DNA of 64,000 nucleotides from Cellulomonas sp. S1-8 (GCF_026184235.1 NZ_CP110806.1:1364001-1428000); one strand, 5' to 3'. Numbered from the stretch's first letter, positions 1-12,379 are shown. Notes: a model not told the origin generated them from the letters alone. Numbers and translations: made by a program.

Positions 1-2430
<2,430 letters not shown>

Positions 2431-2509
2431 AACATCATTCATTGCTACGCGTCCACTGTGCGGTTCCCGAGAAACCAACGGCTCATACCCGTTTGGCAAC
2501 TCGACAGCG

Positions 2510-2626
2510 TTACGGCGGTCATAGCGAAGGGGAAACGCCCGGTCCCATTCCGAACCCGGAAGCTAAGCCCTTCAGCGCCGATGGTACTGCACCCGCCAGG
2601 GTGTGGGAGAGTAGGACGCCGCCGGA
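2510..2626 (+). rRNA. 5S ribosomal RNA
   Basis: 117-nt 5S rRNA. It opens with TTACGGCGGTCATAGCG, contains the universal GGTCCCATTCCGAACCCGG block and GGTACTGCACCC, and closes with a 3' strand (GGACGCCGCCGGA) that pairs with the 5' end. It lies about 80 nt behind the 23S gene, so both belong to one rRNA operon. Confidence 0.96.
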
Positions 2627-2634
2627 CAATCATT

Positions 2635-2675
2635 CACGAAAGGCCCACCCCTCACGGGGTGGGCCTTTCGTGTTT
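2635..2675 (+). terminator. rRNA operon terminator
   Basis: Perfect 17-bp stem (2635-2651 with 2656-2672), 4-nt loop TCAC, then a short T run. The long stem immediately behind 5S is typical of rRNA operon termination. The outer A/T pairs also give a usable signal for glgB arriving from the other side. From here to 2921 (about 245 bp) I see only GC-rich spacer with short CCGTG/ACGTG reiterations near 2685-2717. Confidence 0.9.
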
Positions 2676-2921
2676 CCACGATCGCCGTGCCGTGCCGTGA
2701 CGCCGTGACGTGACGCGGCCGCGCTGCCTGGCGGCCGGCGCCTGCAGGCTCGGACGACGTCCCCTCGGAGGACGCGTCGCGTCAGCGCAGCAGGCCCCTT
2801 GCGCGCACCTCGTTGATCAGTGCTGCGGCGGCTCCGACATGCACGAAGCCCCACGGGCGGCGATCGTGCATGCCGGCCGTGGGGCCGTGGAAGGGCGGGC
2901 GTCGCACCGGTCGATGCGCCC

Positions 2922-5135
2922 CTACAGCTCCGGCGGGCTGCCGGGTTCCTGGTCGTCGGCGACGAAGACGACAGCTCCCAGCGGGGGAACGCGGATCGAG
3001 GCCGACCACGGCCGGTCGTAGTGCGCGACGGGCTCGGCCTGGATGGTGCCGAGGTTGCCCACGCCGGAACCGCCGTAGGCCTCGGAATCGGAGTTGAAGG
3101 CCTCGCGCCACGTGCCCCCCTGGGGCAGCGGGAGGCGCCACGCCTCGTGCGGAACTCCCGCGAAGTTGACGACCACGACCGCGGGTGGCGTGCCGTCGGC
3201 GCCGTACCGGACGTACGCCAGGAGGTTGAGGCCTGCCTCGTCCGACGCCAGCCAGCCGAAACCGGCGGGGGTGTGGTCGAGCTCCCAGAGCGCGGGCGTC
3301 GCGCGGTAGACGGCGTTGAGGTCCCGCAGTGCGTGCTGCACCCCACGGTGGGCGGGGTCGTCGAGCAGGAACCAGTCCAGCGACCGCGCCTCCGCCCACT
3401 CGCCCTGCTGCGCCATCTCCTGGCCCATGAACAGCAGCTGCTTGCCGGGATGGGTCCACTGGTACGCGAGCAGCGCGCGGACACCCGCGAGCTTCTGCCA
3501 GTGGTCGCCCGGCATGCGGCCGTACAACGAGCCCTTGCCGTGCACGACCTCGTCATGGCTGATCGGCAGCACGAAGTGCTCGGAGTACGCGTACACCATC
3601 GAGAACGTGATCTCGTGGTGGTGGTACCGGCGGTTGATCGGCTCCTCGCGCAGGTAGCGCAGGGTGTCGTTCATCCAGCCCATGTTCCACTTCAGGCCGA
3701 AGCCGAGGCCCTGGGCGGAGGTCGGCGCTGTCACGCCCGGCCATGCCGTCGACTCCTCGGCGATCATCATGATCCCCGGGGTGCGCCGGTACGCCGTCGC
3801 GTTCGCCTCCTGCAAGAACGAGATGGCCTCCAGGTTCTCGCGACCGCCGTACTCGTTGGGGCGCCACTGGCCGGGCTGCCGCGAGTAGTCGAGGTAGAGC
3901 ATCGAGGCGACGGCGTCGACCCGCAGGCCGTCGATGTGGAACTCCTCGAGCCAGTACGTGGCGTTGGCGACGAGGAAGTTGCGCACCTCCGGGCGACCGA
4001 AGTTGAAGACGTACGTCCCCCAGTCGGGGTGCTCGCCCAGCAGCGGGTCGGGATGCTCGTAGAGGGCCGTGCCGTCGAACTGCGCCAGCGCCCACTCGTC
4101 CTTGGGGAAGTGCGCCGGGACCCAGTCGACGAGCACGCCGATGCCGGCGCGGTGCAGGCAGTCGACCAGGTAGCGGAAGTCGTCGGGGTGGCCGAACCGG
4201 GACGTCGGTGCGAAGTACGACGAGACCTGGTACCCCCACGACCCGCCGAACGGGTGCTCCGCGACGGGCAGGAGCTCCACGTGCGTGAAGCCCAGGTCCA
4301 GCACGTACTCCGTGAGCTGGTGCGCCAGGTCGCGGTACGACAGGCCCTGCCGCCACGACCCCAGGTGCACCTCGTACGTGCTCATCGGTCCCGCGTGCGG
4401 GTCCCGCTCCGCGCGGGCGGTCATCCAGCCACCGTCGGACCAGTCGTAGCTGGACTCGACGACCACGGACGCCGTCGCGGGCGGGATCTCCGTGCCCTTG
4501 GCGAGCGGGTCCGCCTTCTGGCGCCACGACCCGTCCGCGCCGAGGATCTCGAACTTGTACCGGGCGCCGGCGTCGACGCCCGGGGCGTAGAGCTCCCAGA
4601 TGCCCGAGTCGCCGAGCGAGCGCATGGCGTGCGTCGCGCCCTGCCAGTGGTTGAAGTCGCCGATGACGCGCACCGCGCGCGCGTTGGGGGCCCACACCGC
4701 GAACGACGTCCCCCGCACCTCGCCGAGCTGCCCCGGATAGATGCGGATGTTCGCCCCGAGCACCTGCCACAGCTGCTCGTGACGGCCCTCCCGCACCAGG
4801 TGCCGGTCCAGCTCCTGCACGGTCGGGAGGAAGCGGTACGGGTCGTCGACCACGGTCGACCAGCTGGAGTACGCGACCTCGACGCGGTAGTCCGGGACGG
4901 CGGTCCCCGGCAGCAGCGCGTACCAGATGCCGTCGACCTCGTGCTGCGCCTCGAACGAGGCGTCCGCGGTGACGACCACGACACGGTCCGCGAGCGGGCG
5001 CAACGTGCGGACGGTCACCGTGCCGTCACCGACGTGGGGGCCGAGCACGGCGTGGGGGTCGTAGTACGCGCCCGCCGCGACCGCGCGAAGCGTGTCGAGG
5101 TCGACGGGCACGGGGGACGGTGCGGCCGCAGTCAT
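2922..5135 (-). CDS. glgB: 1,4-alpha-glucan branching enzyme GlgB (GH13)
   Basis: Cytosolic enzyme that cuts alpha-1,4-glucan chains and re-attaches them as alpha-1,6 branches; in the GlgE pathway it branches the polymer made from maltose-1-phosphate. 737 aa, normal length. Order: N-terminal beta-sandwich modules (about 20-210, CBM48-like), GH13 barrel (about 240-620), C-terminal beta domain. Catalytic residues are visible: nucleophile D407 in GLRVDAVAS, acid/base E460 in MIAEES, and the [11 protein letters not shown] motif. The spacing matches E. coli GlgB D405/E458. ATG at 5135 is chosen because GGTAGGGG precedes it; a TTG 12 nt upstream lies inside that Shine-Dalgarno. It lies 72 bp downstream of the sensor gene in the same direction and converges on the rRNA terminator. 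Confidence 0.97.
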   Translation of the reverse strand: MTAAAPSPVPVDLDTLRAVAAGAYYDPHAVLGPHVGDGTVTVRTLRPLADRVVVVTADASFEAQHEVDGIWYALLPGTAVPDYRVEVAYSSWSTVVDDPYRFLPTVQELDRHLVREGRHEQLWQVLGANIRIYPGQLGEVRGTSFAVWAPNARAVRVIGDFNHWQGATHAMRSLGDSGIWELYAPGVDAGARYKFEILGADGSWRQKADPLAKGTEIPPATASVVVESSYDWSDGGWMTARAERDPHAGPMSTYEVHLGSWRQGLSYRDLAHQLTEYVLDLGFTHVELLPVAEHPFGGSWGYQVSSYFAPTSRFGHPDDFRYLVDCLHRAGIGVLVDWVPAHFPKDEWALAQFDGTALYEHPDPLLGEHPDWGTYVFNFGRPEVRNFLVANATYWLEEFHIDGLRVDAVASMLYLDYSRQPGQWRPNEYGGRENLEAISFLQEANATAYRRTPGIMMIAEESTAWPGVTAPTSAQGLGFGLKWNMGWMNDTLRYLREEPINRRYHHHEITFSMVYAYSEHFVLPISHDEVVHGKGSLYGRMPGDHWQKLAGVRALLAYQWTHPGKQLLFMGQEMAQQGEWAEARSLDWFLLDDPAHRGVQHALRDLNAVYRATPALWELDHTPAGFGWLASDEAGLNLLAYVRYGADGTPPAVVVVNFAGVPHEAWRLPLPQGGTWREAFNSDSEAYGGSGVGNLGTIQAEPVAHYDRPWSASIRVPPLGAVVFVADDQEPGSPPEL

Positions 5136-5207
5136 GCCCCTACCCAACCACCCTCACGGCCTTGCTGCAGGTGGTCGCGCATGTGGGTCTCGCCGCTGCC
5201 CGGCTGC

Positions 5208-6119
5208 TCAGCGCGGCCGGCGCGCCGTGCTGCCGCGGGCGACGAGGCGGGGGAGCGGTGCCGTCGACGTCGTCGGGCGTCCCGACGCCAGCAGGTTGAG
5301 GGCGGCGTCCGCGACCTGCACCCCCATGGCGTGAACGTCGAGGCTCATGGCGCTGAGGGGTGGGTGCGACAGGCGGCACAGCGGCGAGTCGTCCCACGCG
5401 AGCAGCGAGACGTCGCCGGGGACCGTCAGGCCGAGCTCGTTCGCGACGCCGAGGCCCGCGACGGCCATGACGTCGTTGTCGAACACGAGCGCAGACGGCG
5501 GGTCGTTGCGGCCGAGCAGGGTCCGCGACGCCCGCGTCCCCGACGCCTCGCCGTAGTCACCCTCGACGACGACGCCCCGCGCGCCGCGGGCGGCGCACTC
5601 GGAGAGGAACGCGTCGGTGCGGGAGCGTGTGTGGGCGAGGGCGGCCGGCCCGGAGACGCGGCCGATCGTCTCGTGGCCCAGGTCGACGAGGTAGCCGACC
5701 GCGTCGCGCATCGCCTGCCCGTTGTCGATCCAGACGTGCGCGACGCGCGGCAGCGACCGGTCGGGGCCCCCGACGACGACCGTGGGGATCGCGAGCTCGC
5801 CCAGCACGGCCAGGCGCGGGTCGTCGACGACGAGGTTGACGAGCACGACCGCGTCGACCAGGTGGCCCTGCCCCCAGCGGCGGTACGCGGCGATCTCCGC
5901 CGGGTGGTCGGGGACCACGTGCAGGAGCAGCGAGCGGTCGTCCGACGACAGCGTCTCCTCGATGCCGCCGATGAGCTCCATGAAGAACGGTTCGATCCCG
6001 AGCATCCGCGCCGGGCGTGCCAGCACCAGTCCGATCGCGTCAGCGCCCACGGCGGTCAGCGTACCGGCCGGTCCCGGCGCCCCGTCGTCCGCGCTGACGT
6101 GCACGGACGCATCCGTCAC
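5208..6119 (-). CDS. LacI-type sugar-sensor domain protein lacking the HTH
   Basis: 303 aa. It aligns by eye with the effector-binding (periplasmic-binding-protein-like) half of LacI/GalR regulators: an opening ADAIGLVLARP strand, the VDLGHETIGRVSGP segment, PSALVFDNDVMAVAGL, and the typical RGSTARRP end. The ~55-residue LacI helix-turn-helix and hinge are absent. The start is GTG at 6119, overlapping the beta-mannosidase stop (GTGA), so no room for an HTH exists unless it overlapped that gene. There is no signal peptide, so it should be cytosolic. Translational coupling suggests a function tied to mannoside use, perhaps a co-inducer sensor or partner of the ROK protein. It could also be a decayed regulator, but the reading frame is intact. 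Confidence 0.8.
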   Translation of the reverse strand: MTDASVHVSADDGAPGPAGTLTAVGADAIGLVLARPARMLGIEPFFMELIGGIEETLSSDDRSLLLHVVPDHPAEIAAYRRWGQGHLVDAVVLVNLVVDDPRLAVLGELAIPTVVVGGPDRSLPRVAHVWIDNGQAMRDAVGYLVDLGHETIGRVSGPAALAHTRSRTDAFLSECAARGARGVVVEGDYGEASGTRASRTLLGRNDPPSALVFDNDVMAVAGLGVANELGLTVPGDVSLLAWDDSPLCRLSHPPLSAMSLDVHAMGVQVADAALNLLASGRPTTSTAPLPRLVARGSTARRPR

Positions 6120-8692
6120 GCCCCGGCGACGTGGGTGACCGGGCGGGGCTCGTCCGGCACGCGGCGCGTCACGACGACGTCGTTGGCGCTGCGCAGCACG
6201 GGTGCCGTGGTGAGCACGGCGGCGTCGAGCGTCGCGGACGTGCGGACCCGGAAGGTCGCACGGGTGCCCGCGGGCAGCGTGACCAGCGCGTCGTCGACGG
6301 TCGCGTCGGGGTCGAGCCGGTCGACCAGGAGCGTGAGGTCGCGCACCAGCGCGCGCGCCGTGACCACGACCTCGTACCCGTCCTGGACCGGGTGCACGCG
6401 CGCGTCGAACGGTGCGGGGTCGAGCGCCAGGTCGACGTCCTCGAGCCAGGTGTGCACCGCGCGGCGGCGGTCGAGGGTCACGACGAGCACCTCGCGCGTC
6501 GGGTCGTCCGGTGTCCGCAGCGCCGCTGCGACGGGGAAGGTGCCCACCGACCATGCGCCGACCGTCAGCGGCCGCTCCGCGCGGGCGAGGACGTGCCCGT
6601 CGAGCGTCTGGCGTTCGAGCACCGCCGTGGCCTTCCACAGGGTGGGGGTGTCGTTGACGACGACCAGCACCTCACGCCCGTCGCGCGGCTGGACGGTCAC
6701 CATGCGCTCGGCGAACGCCGCCCGCATGGCCCACCACGACGGCTTGGGCCGGCCGTCGCCGTCGATCGCGGCCCAGGAGGTGACCGGCCAGCAGTCGTTG
6801 AGCTGCCACACGATCGCCCCGGCGGTGGTCGGCCACCACGAGCGGTAGTGCTCGATCGCGAACCGCACGGCGCGCGCCTGGTTGAGCTGCGCCGCCCACA
6901 GCCAGTCAATGAAGTCGTGCGGGACGCCCAGGTGCGGTGCCATGCCGCGGTCCAGCTTGCGGTTCCCGTCCTCGGCCTTCTGGTGCAGCAGGAACGTCGG
7001 GTGCTCCTTGCGTGCGACGGTGCCGTCCTCCGCGCGGACCGCGCGTTGCAGCGTCGTCCACGTCGGCGGACCCTGGAAGCCGAACTCCGAGCAGAACCGG
7101 GGGACCTCGTCGCGGTACGCGGTGTAGTCGATGCGGTTCCACACGTCCCACTGGTGGTGGGTGCCGTGGCCGAGGTCGTTGGGGTGGACGTCGTGCAGGT
7201 CCAGGTTCGGGGACGCCGGGCTGTTCGCGAGGTACGGGCGCGTGGGGTCGAGCTCGGCGACGATCGTGGGCAGCAGCTCGGTCGCGTACCGACGACCCCA
7301 GGTGCGGCCCTCGAGCTCGGCCTCCCACCCCCAGTCGCGGAAGCCCCACAGGTTCTCGTTGCCGCCGTTCCACAGCACGAGGGACGGGTGCGGCGTCAGG
7401 CGCGCGACGTGCTCGCGGGCCTCGGCCTCGATCTCCTCCCACAGGGGGGACTCCTCGGGGTACGCGGCACACGCGAGCAGGAAGTCCTGCCAGACGAGCA
7501 GGCCGCGCTCGTCGCACAGCTCGTAGAAGTCCTCGGACTCGTAGCGGCCGCCACCCCACACCCGCAGGAGGTTGAGGTGCGCGCCGAGCGCCTGGTCGAG
7601 CCGCTCGGCGAGCCGCCCGCGGGTGAGGCGGGTCAGCAGGTGGTCGTCGGGGATCCAGTTGGCGCCGCGCACGAACAGGGGGCGGCCGTTGACGCGCAGG
7701 GTGAACGCGGACCCGTGGTCGTCGGGCGCGGTGTCGAGCTCGACCGAGCGGAAGCCGATCCGGCGCGACCACGTGCCCAGCACGGGTCCGGTGCCGCGAG
7801 GTCCGGCCGGTGCGGCAGGGTCGGCCGCGCGCAGCTCGACCCGCAGGTCGTGCAGCGGCTGCGCGCCGTGGCCGACGGGCCACCACAGGGGCGCGTGCGG
7901 CACCTCGAGCCGCACGGTGGCGGCCGTGGCCCCGGACGCGACCTCGACGACGGCGTCGGCGCCCGCGACGCGCGCCGTCACGACGAGCCGTCCGTCGCCG
8001 CCGGCCAGGCCAGAGCGCTCGATCTCGACCACGACCCGCACGACCCCCGTGCCGTCGGGCTGGACGGTGACGAGCGGCCGCACGGACGCGAGACGTGCGG
8101 CGCGCCACCGTTCGAGCCGCACCGGACGCCACAGCCCGGCGGTCTGCAGGTCCGGCCCCCAGTCCCAGCCGAACGAGCACGCCATCTTGCGCACCATGTT
8201 GAACGGCTGGGGGTAGGCCGCAGGGCGGGGGCCGAGCCGTGCGGCCTCGGCCTCGGCGTAGGTGAGGGCGGAGGTGAGCGCGACGCGCAGCACCTGCGCG
8301 CCGGGACGCAGGTGGTCGCGCAGGTCGACGCGGTAGGTGCGGTGCTGGTTCGCCGTGCGGGCCAGGACCACGCCGTCGAGGAGGACGTCGGCGACGGTGT
8401 CGACGCCCTCGAGCACGAGGTCGACGCGCTCGCCCGGCCCTGCCGGTGCGGCGCCCAGCGTCCGCTCGTACGCCCAGTCGACGCGGCGCATCCAGGCGAG
8501 CTGCTCCTCGTTGCGGTCGAGGTACGGGTCCGGGACGAGGCCCGCGTCGAGCAGGTGGGTGTGGCTGGTGCCGGGGACGCGGACGCGCAGGCCGGTGCGG
8601 AGCGTGTCGGCGAGGGGACGCGGCAGGTCAGGGGGCAGGGTGTCGGCTGCCGCGGTCAGCGTCCAGCCGTCGTCGAGAGGGTCGTGGATCAT
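6116..8692 (-). CDS. Beta-mannosidase, glycoside hydrolase family 2
   Basis: 858-aa GH2 enzyme, predicted to release mannose from the non-reducing end of manno-oligosaccharides inside the cell (no signal peptide). N-terminal jelly-roll (about 10-180), immunoglobulin-like domain, then a TIM barrel. Acid/base E446 lies in WNGGNENLWG and nucleophile E536 in CSEFGFQ; VWQLNDCWPVTSWAAID is characteristic of the beta-mannosidase branch rather than beta-galactosidase or glucuronidase. ATG at 8692 (MIHDPL) fits the family's usual start; longer in-frame extensions read into the promoter. It is divergent from the alpha-galactosidase, suggesting joint use of galactomannan. Confidence 0.92.
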   Translation of the reverse strand: MIHDPLDDGWTLTAAADTLPPDLPRPLADTLRTGLRVRVPGTSHTHLLDAGLVPDPYLDRNEEQLAWMRRVDWAYERTLGAAPAGPGERVDLVLEGVDTVADVLLDGVVLARTANQHRTYRVDLRDHLRPGAQVLRVALTSALTYAEAEAARLGPRPAAYPQPFNMVRKMACSFGWDWGPDLQTAGLWRPVRLERWRAARLASVRPLVTVQPDGTGVVRVVVEIERSGLAGGDGRLVVTARVAGADAVVEVASGATAATVRLEVPHAPLWWPVGHGAQPLHDLRVELRAADPAAPAGPRGTGPVLGTWSRRIGFRSVELDTAPDDHGSAFTLRVNGRPLFVRGANWIPDDHLLTRLTRGRLAERLDQALGAHLNLLRVWGGGRYESEDFYELCDERGLLVWQDFLLACAAYPEESPLWEEIEAEAREHVARLTPHPSLVLWNGGNENLWGFRDWGWEAELEGRTWGRRYATELLPTIVAELDPTRPYLANSPASPNLDLHDVHPNDLGHGTHHQWDVWNRIDYTAYRDEVPRFCSEFGFQGPPTWTTLQRAVRAEDGTVARKEHPTFLLHQKAEDGNRKLDRGMAPHLGVPHDFIDWLWAAQLNQARAVRFAIEHYRSWWPTTAGAIVWQLNDCWPVTSWAAIDGDGRPKPSWWAMRAAFAERMVTVQPRDGREVLVVVNDTPTLWKATAVLERQTLDGHVLARAERPLTVGAWSVGTFPVAAALRTPDDPTREVLVVTLDRRRAVHTWLEDVDLALDPAPFDARVHPVQDGYEVVVTARALVRDLTLLVDRLDPDATVDDALVTLPAGTRATFRVRTSATLDAAVLTTAPVLRSANDVVVTRRVPDEPRPVTHVAGA

Positions 8693-8775
8693 GTGCGTGG
8701 TGCTCCTGGGTCCGCGGCCCCGATCTGCGCGTCGTTGCGCGGGAAGGCCGTGGCCGACCGGAGGAGCCGGGCCCA

Positions 8776-8804
8776 TTGTTAGGCAACTGAACGAAGTGAG
8801 TCAA
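8776..8804 (-). promoter_or_regulatory. Promoter of the beta-mannosidase operon
   Basis: On the minus strand, TTGACT (8804-8799), a 17-bp spacer and TAACAA (8781-8776) make a near-consensus vegetative promoter. The start site would fall near 8769, giving a leader of about 75 nt. Confidence 0.7.
8778..8792. promoter_or_regulatory. Candidate operator in the GH2/GH36 divergent region
   Basis: Inverted repeat of form GTTnnG-N3-CnnAAC (GTTAGGCAACTGAAC on the plus strand) overlapping the -10 and spacer of the beta-mannosidase promoter. It is a plausible site for the ROK protein encoded at 11129 or another LacI-type factor. Only one copy is seen, so the assignment is tentative. Confidence 0.4.
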
Positions 8805-8845
8805 CGGGTCGGCGCTGGTGCCGACCCACCACGGAGGTGTGCGGA

Positions 8846-11038
8846 ATGACCCGACGTCCCGACGACGCGACGACCGACCCGACGACCCGCCCGACGAGCC
8901 AGGAACCGGAGGGCCTGCTCCACCTGCGTGCCGCCGGGGTGAGCCTCGTCCTCGACCTGACGGGCCTGCCCCGCGTGCTGCACTGGGGCGCCGACCTGGG
9001 GGAGCTCGACGCCGCTGCGCTCGCGGACCTGCACCTCGCCGCGCGGCCCACGCCGATCGGGTTCCCCGTCGACGGGGACGTCGTGCCGTCTGTCCTGCCC
9101 AGCCACGCCGACGGCTGGCTCGGCACACCGGGCCTCACCGGCTCGCGGGCCGGTCGCGCGTGGTCGCCCGCCTTCGTCGCCGGTGCCGCGTCCCTCACGC
9201 GCACCGCGGACGGCGGTGCGGTGCTCGTCGTCCCCGCCGCGGACACGGCGGCAGGTCTCGCACTCGAGCTGGTCCTCGAGCTCACGCCCCAGGGCCTCGT
9301 GCGGCAGCGCGCGACCCTCACCAACACGGGCGAGGACGGCTACGACGTCGGCGGGCTGCTGCTCACCCTGCCGGTCCCGGCGCGGGCCACGACCCTGCTC
9401 GACCTGGGCGGCCACTGGGGTCGCGAGCGCGACCCGATGCGCACCGCCTTCACGCACGGCACCCGGCTGCGGGAGACCCGGCGGGGGCGCACCGGGTTCG
9501 ACTCCCCGTACGTGATGGTCGCCGGCACCGACGACCTCGCCCACCGCCGCGGCGAGGCGTGGGGGTGGCACGTCGCGTGGTCGGGCAACCACCGCAGCCT
9601 GGCCGAGCGGTCCCACTACCACGCCGGCCTGCTCGGCGGCGGTGAGCTGCTGCTCGCCGGTGAGGTGCGTCTCGCGTCCGGGGAGTCGTACACGAGCCCG
9701 TGGGTCTACGGGTCGTACGGCGCGCGGGGGCTCGACGAGCTCGCCGGCCGGTTCCACGCGTGGCTGCGCGCCCGGCCGCAGCACCCGAGCACACCCCGGC
9801 CCGTCACGCTGAACACCTGGGAGGCCGTGTACTTCCACCACGACCTGGCGCGGCTCGTCGAGCTGGCGGACGCGGCAGCCGCCGTGGGCGCCGAGCGCTT
9901 CGTGCTCGACGACGGCTGGTTCGGGTCCCGTCGCGACGACACCCGCGGGCTCGGGGACTGGTACGTGTCCGACGAGGTGTGGCCCGACGGCCTGCACCCC
10001 CTGATCGAGCACGTCACGGGCCTCGGCCTGCAGTTCGGCCTGTGGGTCGAGCCCGAGATGATCAACCCCGACTCCGACCTGGCGCGCGCGCACCCCGACT
10101 GGATGCTGCGGCTGCCCGACCGGCTGCCCCGGCCGTCGCGCCACCAGCAGGTGCTCGACCTCGCGCGGCCGGACGCGTTCGAGCACATCCTCGGACGGCT
10201 CGACGCCCTGCTGACCGAGCACGACATCGCCTACCTCAAGTGGGACCACAACCGCGACCTCGTCGACGCCGGGCACGGCCCCGACGGCGTCCCCGGCGTC
10301 CACGGGCAGACGCACGCCGTGTACCGCCTGCTCGACGCGCTGCGGGAGCGGCACCCCCGGGTCGAGATCGAGTCGTGCTCGTCGGGCGGCGCACGCATCG
10401 ACCTGGAGATCCTGCAGCGCACCGACCGGGTGTGGGCGTCGGACTGCATCGACGCGCTCGAGCGCCGGTCCATCCAGCCGTGGACCAACCTGCTGATCCC
10501 GCTCGAGCTCATCGGCTCGCACATCGGGTCGGGGTCGGCGCACAGCACCGGGCGCAGCGCCTCGCTCGGGTTCCGGGCCGGCACCGCGCTGTTCGGCCAC
10601 CTCGGCATCGAGTGGGACCTGCGGGAGGCCGACGACGCGCAGCGCGCCGAGCTCGCCTCCTGGGTCGCCCTGTACAAGGAGGTGCGCGGCCTGCTGCACA
10701 GCGGGGTCAGCGTGCACGCCGACGTCGTCGATCCCGCCTACGACGTGCACGGGGTCGTCGCGCAGGACGGCGCGGACGCGCTGTTCGCGATCGCGGCCGT
10801 CGCGTCGTCGGCGCAGATGCCGGCCGGCGCGGTCCAGCTGCCGGGCCTGCTCCCGGACGCGACGTACCACGTGCGGCCGCAGGCGCCCGGCGACGTCCTG
10901 TCGCACGGGCGGCCGGCGCCGTGGTGGGGCCCGGACGGCATCCGGGCCACGGGCCGGGTGCTCGAGCACCTCGGTGTGCGCGCGCCGCACCTGTCGCCCG
11001 AGCGGCTCGTGCTGCTGCGCGCCACGAGGGTCGGGTAG
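8846..11038 (+). CDS. Alpha-galactosidase, glycoside hydrolase family 36
   Basis: 730-aa GH36 enzyme removing alpha-1,6-galactose from galactomannan or raffinose-type oligosaccharides; no signal peptide, so intracellular. N-terminal beta-supersandwich (about 1-315), TIM barrel (about 315-640), C-terminal beta domain. Signatures: LDDGWFGSR, YLKWDHNRD with nucleophile D467, CSSGGARID, and acid/base D533 in ASDCID. ATG at 8846 is chosen because GGAGGT lies 7 nt upstream; a GTG at 8837 overlaps that Shine-Dalgarno. Divergent from the beta-mannosidase and followed 90 bp later by the ROK regulator. Confidence 0.95.
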   Translation: MTRRPDDATTDPTTRPTSQEPEGLLHLRAAGVSLVLDLTGLPRVLHWGADLGELDAAALADLHLAARPTPIGFPVDGDVVPSVLPSHADGWLGTPGLTGSRAGRAWSPAFVAGAASLTRTADGGAVLVVPAADTAAGLALELVLELTPQGLVRQRATLTNTGEDGYDVGGLLLTLPVPARATTLLDLGGHWGRERDPMRTAFTHGTRLRETRRGRTGFDSPYVMVAGTDDLAHRRGEAWGWHVAWSGNHRSLAERSHYHAGLLGGGELLLAGEVRLASGESYTSPWVYGSYGARGLDELAGRFHAWLRARPQHPSTPRPVTLNTWEAVYFHHDLARLVELADAAAAVGAERFVLDDGWFGSRRDDTRGLGDWYVSDEVWPDGLHPLIEHVTGLGLQFGLWVEPEMINPDSDLARAHPDWMLRLPDRLPRPSRHQQVLDLARPDAFEHILGRLDALLTEHDIAYLKWDHNRDLVDAGHGPDGVPGVHGQTHAVYRLLDALRERHPRVEIESCSSGGARIDLEILQRTDRVWASDCIDALERRSIQPWTNLLIPLELIGSHIGSGSAHSTGRSASLGFRAGTALFGHLGIEWDLREADDAQRAELASWVALYKEVRGLLHSGVSVHADVVDPAYDVHGVVAQDGADALFAIAAVASSAQMPAGAVQLPGLLPDATYHVRPQAPGDVLSHGRPAPWWGPDGIRATGRVLEHLGVRAPHLSPERLVLLRATRVG

Positions 11039-11128
11039 GAGCCGGCGGCGCCCGGGCGGACGACCGGGGCGGCGGTCGTTAGGCTCGACGCGCCGCCGCC
11101 CGGCGGTCGATCGTCGACGGGAGCAGGA

Positions 11129-12379
11129 GTGGACGCAGGGGGAGCCGGACCGGGCACGGCACCGACCAGCAGCGGGAGCGCGATCCTCGACGTCATCCGC
11201 GCCGCCGGCACGATCAGCCGCGTCGAGCTCACGCGCGCGACCGGGCTCACCGCCGCGACCATCTCCACCGTCGTGCGGCGGCTCATCGACGAGGGGCTCG
11301 TCGTCGAGGCCGGCCGCGCGGAGTCCACCGGCGGCAAGCCGCGCATGCTGCTGCAGCTCGACCCCGCCGCGCGGTTCGCGGTCGGTGTGCACCTCGACCA
11401 CGCCGGGATCACCTACGTCATCGCGAACCTCGGCGGGCAGGTCGTCGCCCGCTGGCGTCGTCCCGGCACCGGCTCCGACGACCCGCGCGACGTCGTGGCG
11501 CGCATCGCCGCCGAGATCTCCGCGACGGTCGCTCGCGTCGGCGTCGACCCCGCCCGCCTGCTCGGCGTCGGCGTCGTCTCACCCGGACCCCTCTCGACGT
11601 CCACCGGCATGACGCTGGCTCCGCCCGTCATGCAGCACTGGGCCGACTTCCCCCTCGCCGAGGCCATCGAGGACGCCGTCGGGCTCCCCGTGCTGCTCGA
11701 CAACGACGCCACCGCGTCCGCGCTGGGGGAGTACTGGTCCGGCGGCGTGCCCACGGGTGCCGTCTGCGCCGCGCTGTACATGGCCACCGGTATCGGGGCC
11801 GGCATCATCGTCGACGGCACCGTCTACCGCGGACGCTCGTCGAACACCGGCGAGATCGGCCACGTCTGCGTCGACGTCGACGGACCGCGCTGCTGGTGCG
11901 GCGGCCGCGGGTGCGTCGAGGTGCTCGCCGGGCCGACCGCCGTCGTCGCACGCGCCACCGCCGCCGGGATCGCACTGCCCGGGCGCAACGTGACCGAGGA
12001 CTTCGCCGCGCTCGCGCGGGCGGCCTCGCGCGGCGAGGACGTGCCGATGCGGCTCCTCGCGGAGTCGGCCCGCTACCTCGGCGTCGCCGCCCAGGCGCTC
12101 GCCAACATCCTCGACCTCGACCTCGTGGTGCTCACCGGCGCGTCGTTCGCGCACGCGGGCTCGCTCTACCTGCCGATCGTCCAGGAGCAGCTGCGCACCG
12201 GGTTCTTCGCCCGCGCGACGCACGACGTCCGGGTGACGATCTCGTCGCACGCGTCGGAGTCCGCCGCCGTGGGGGGCGCCGCGCTCGTGCTGCAGGCCGA
12301 GCTCGCGCCGCGGCAGGCCCGCATGCGGATGGTCGTGGACACCCTCACCGAGATGCCGGCGGGGTCGGGCGTCGCCTGA
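11129..12379 (+). CDS. ROK-family transcriptional regulator
   Basis: 416 aa. An N-terminal winged HTH (about 12-65, ELTRATGLTAATISTVVRRL) is followed by an actin-like ROK sensor fold with LLDNDATASALGE, GIGAGIIVDG and the zinc motif CWCGGRGCVE preceded by GEIGH. ROK proteins of this type repress sugar genes and release DNA when a sugar binds. GTG at 11129 has GGAGCAGGA upstream; a TAGGCT -10 candidate lies at 11080. Its place behind the alpha-galactosidase suggests it controls the GH36/GH2 divergon. It ends 15 bp from the convergent mak stop. Confidence 0.92.
   Translation: MDAGGAGPGTAPTSSGSAILDVIRAAGTISRVELTRATGLTAATISTVVRRLIDEGLVVEAGRAESTGGKPRMLLQLDPAARFAVGVHLDHAGITYVIANLGGQVVARWRRPGTGSDDPRDVVARIAAEISATVARVGVDPARLLGVGVVSPGPLSTSTGMTLAPPVMQHWADFPLAEAIEDAVGLPVLLDNDATASALGEYWSGGVPTGAVCAALYMATGIGAGIIVDGTVYRGRSSNTGEIGHVCVDVDGPRCWCGGRGCVEVLAGPTAVVARATAAGIALPGRNVTEDFAALARAASRGEDVPMRLLAESARYLGVAAQALANILDLDLVVLTGASFAHAGSLYLPIVQEQLRTGFFARATHDVRVTISSHASESAAVGGAALVLQAELAPRQARMRMVVDTLTEMPAGSGVA

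Noticed and set aside
2782..2871. 29-codon minus-strand ORF ending GAAAALINEVRARGLLR
   Set aside because: It reads like a protein C-terminus, but there is no Shine-Dalgarno, no -10 in leaderless position and no homology I recognise; left as spacer.
2820..6848. 1,342-codon plus-strand open frame
   Set aside because: Antisense to glgB, the sensor gene and the mannosidase; Arg/Val/Asp-rich without any domain. Long antisense frames are expected at this GC content.
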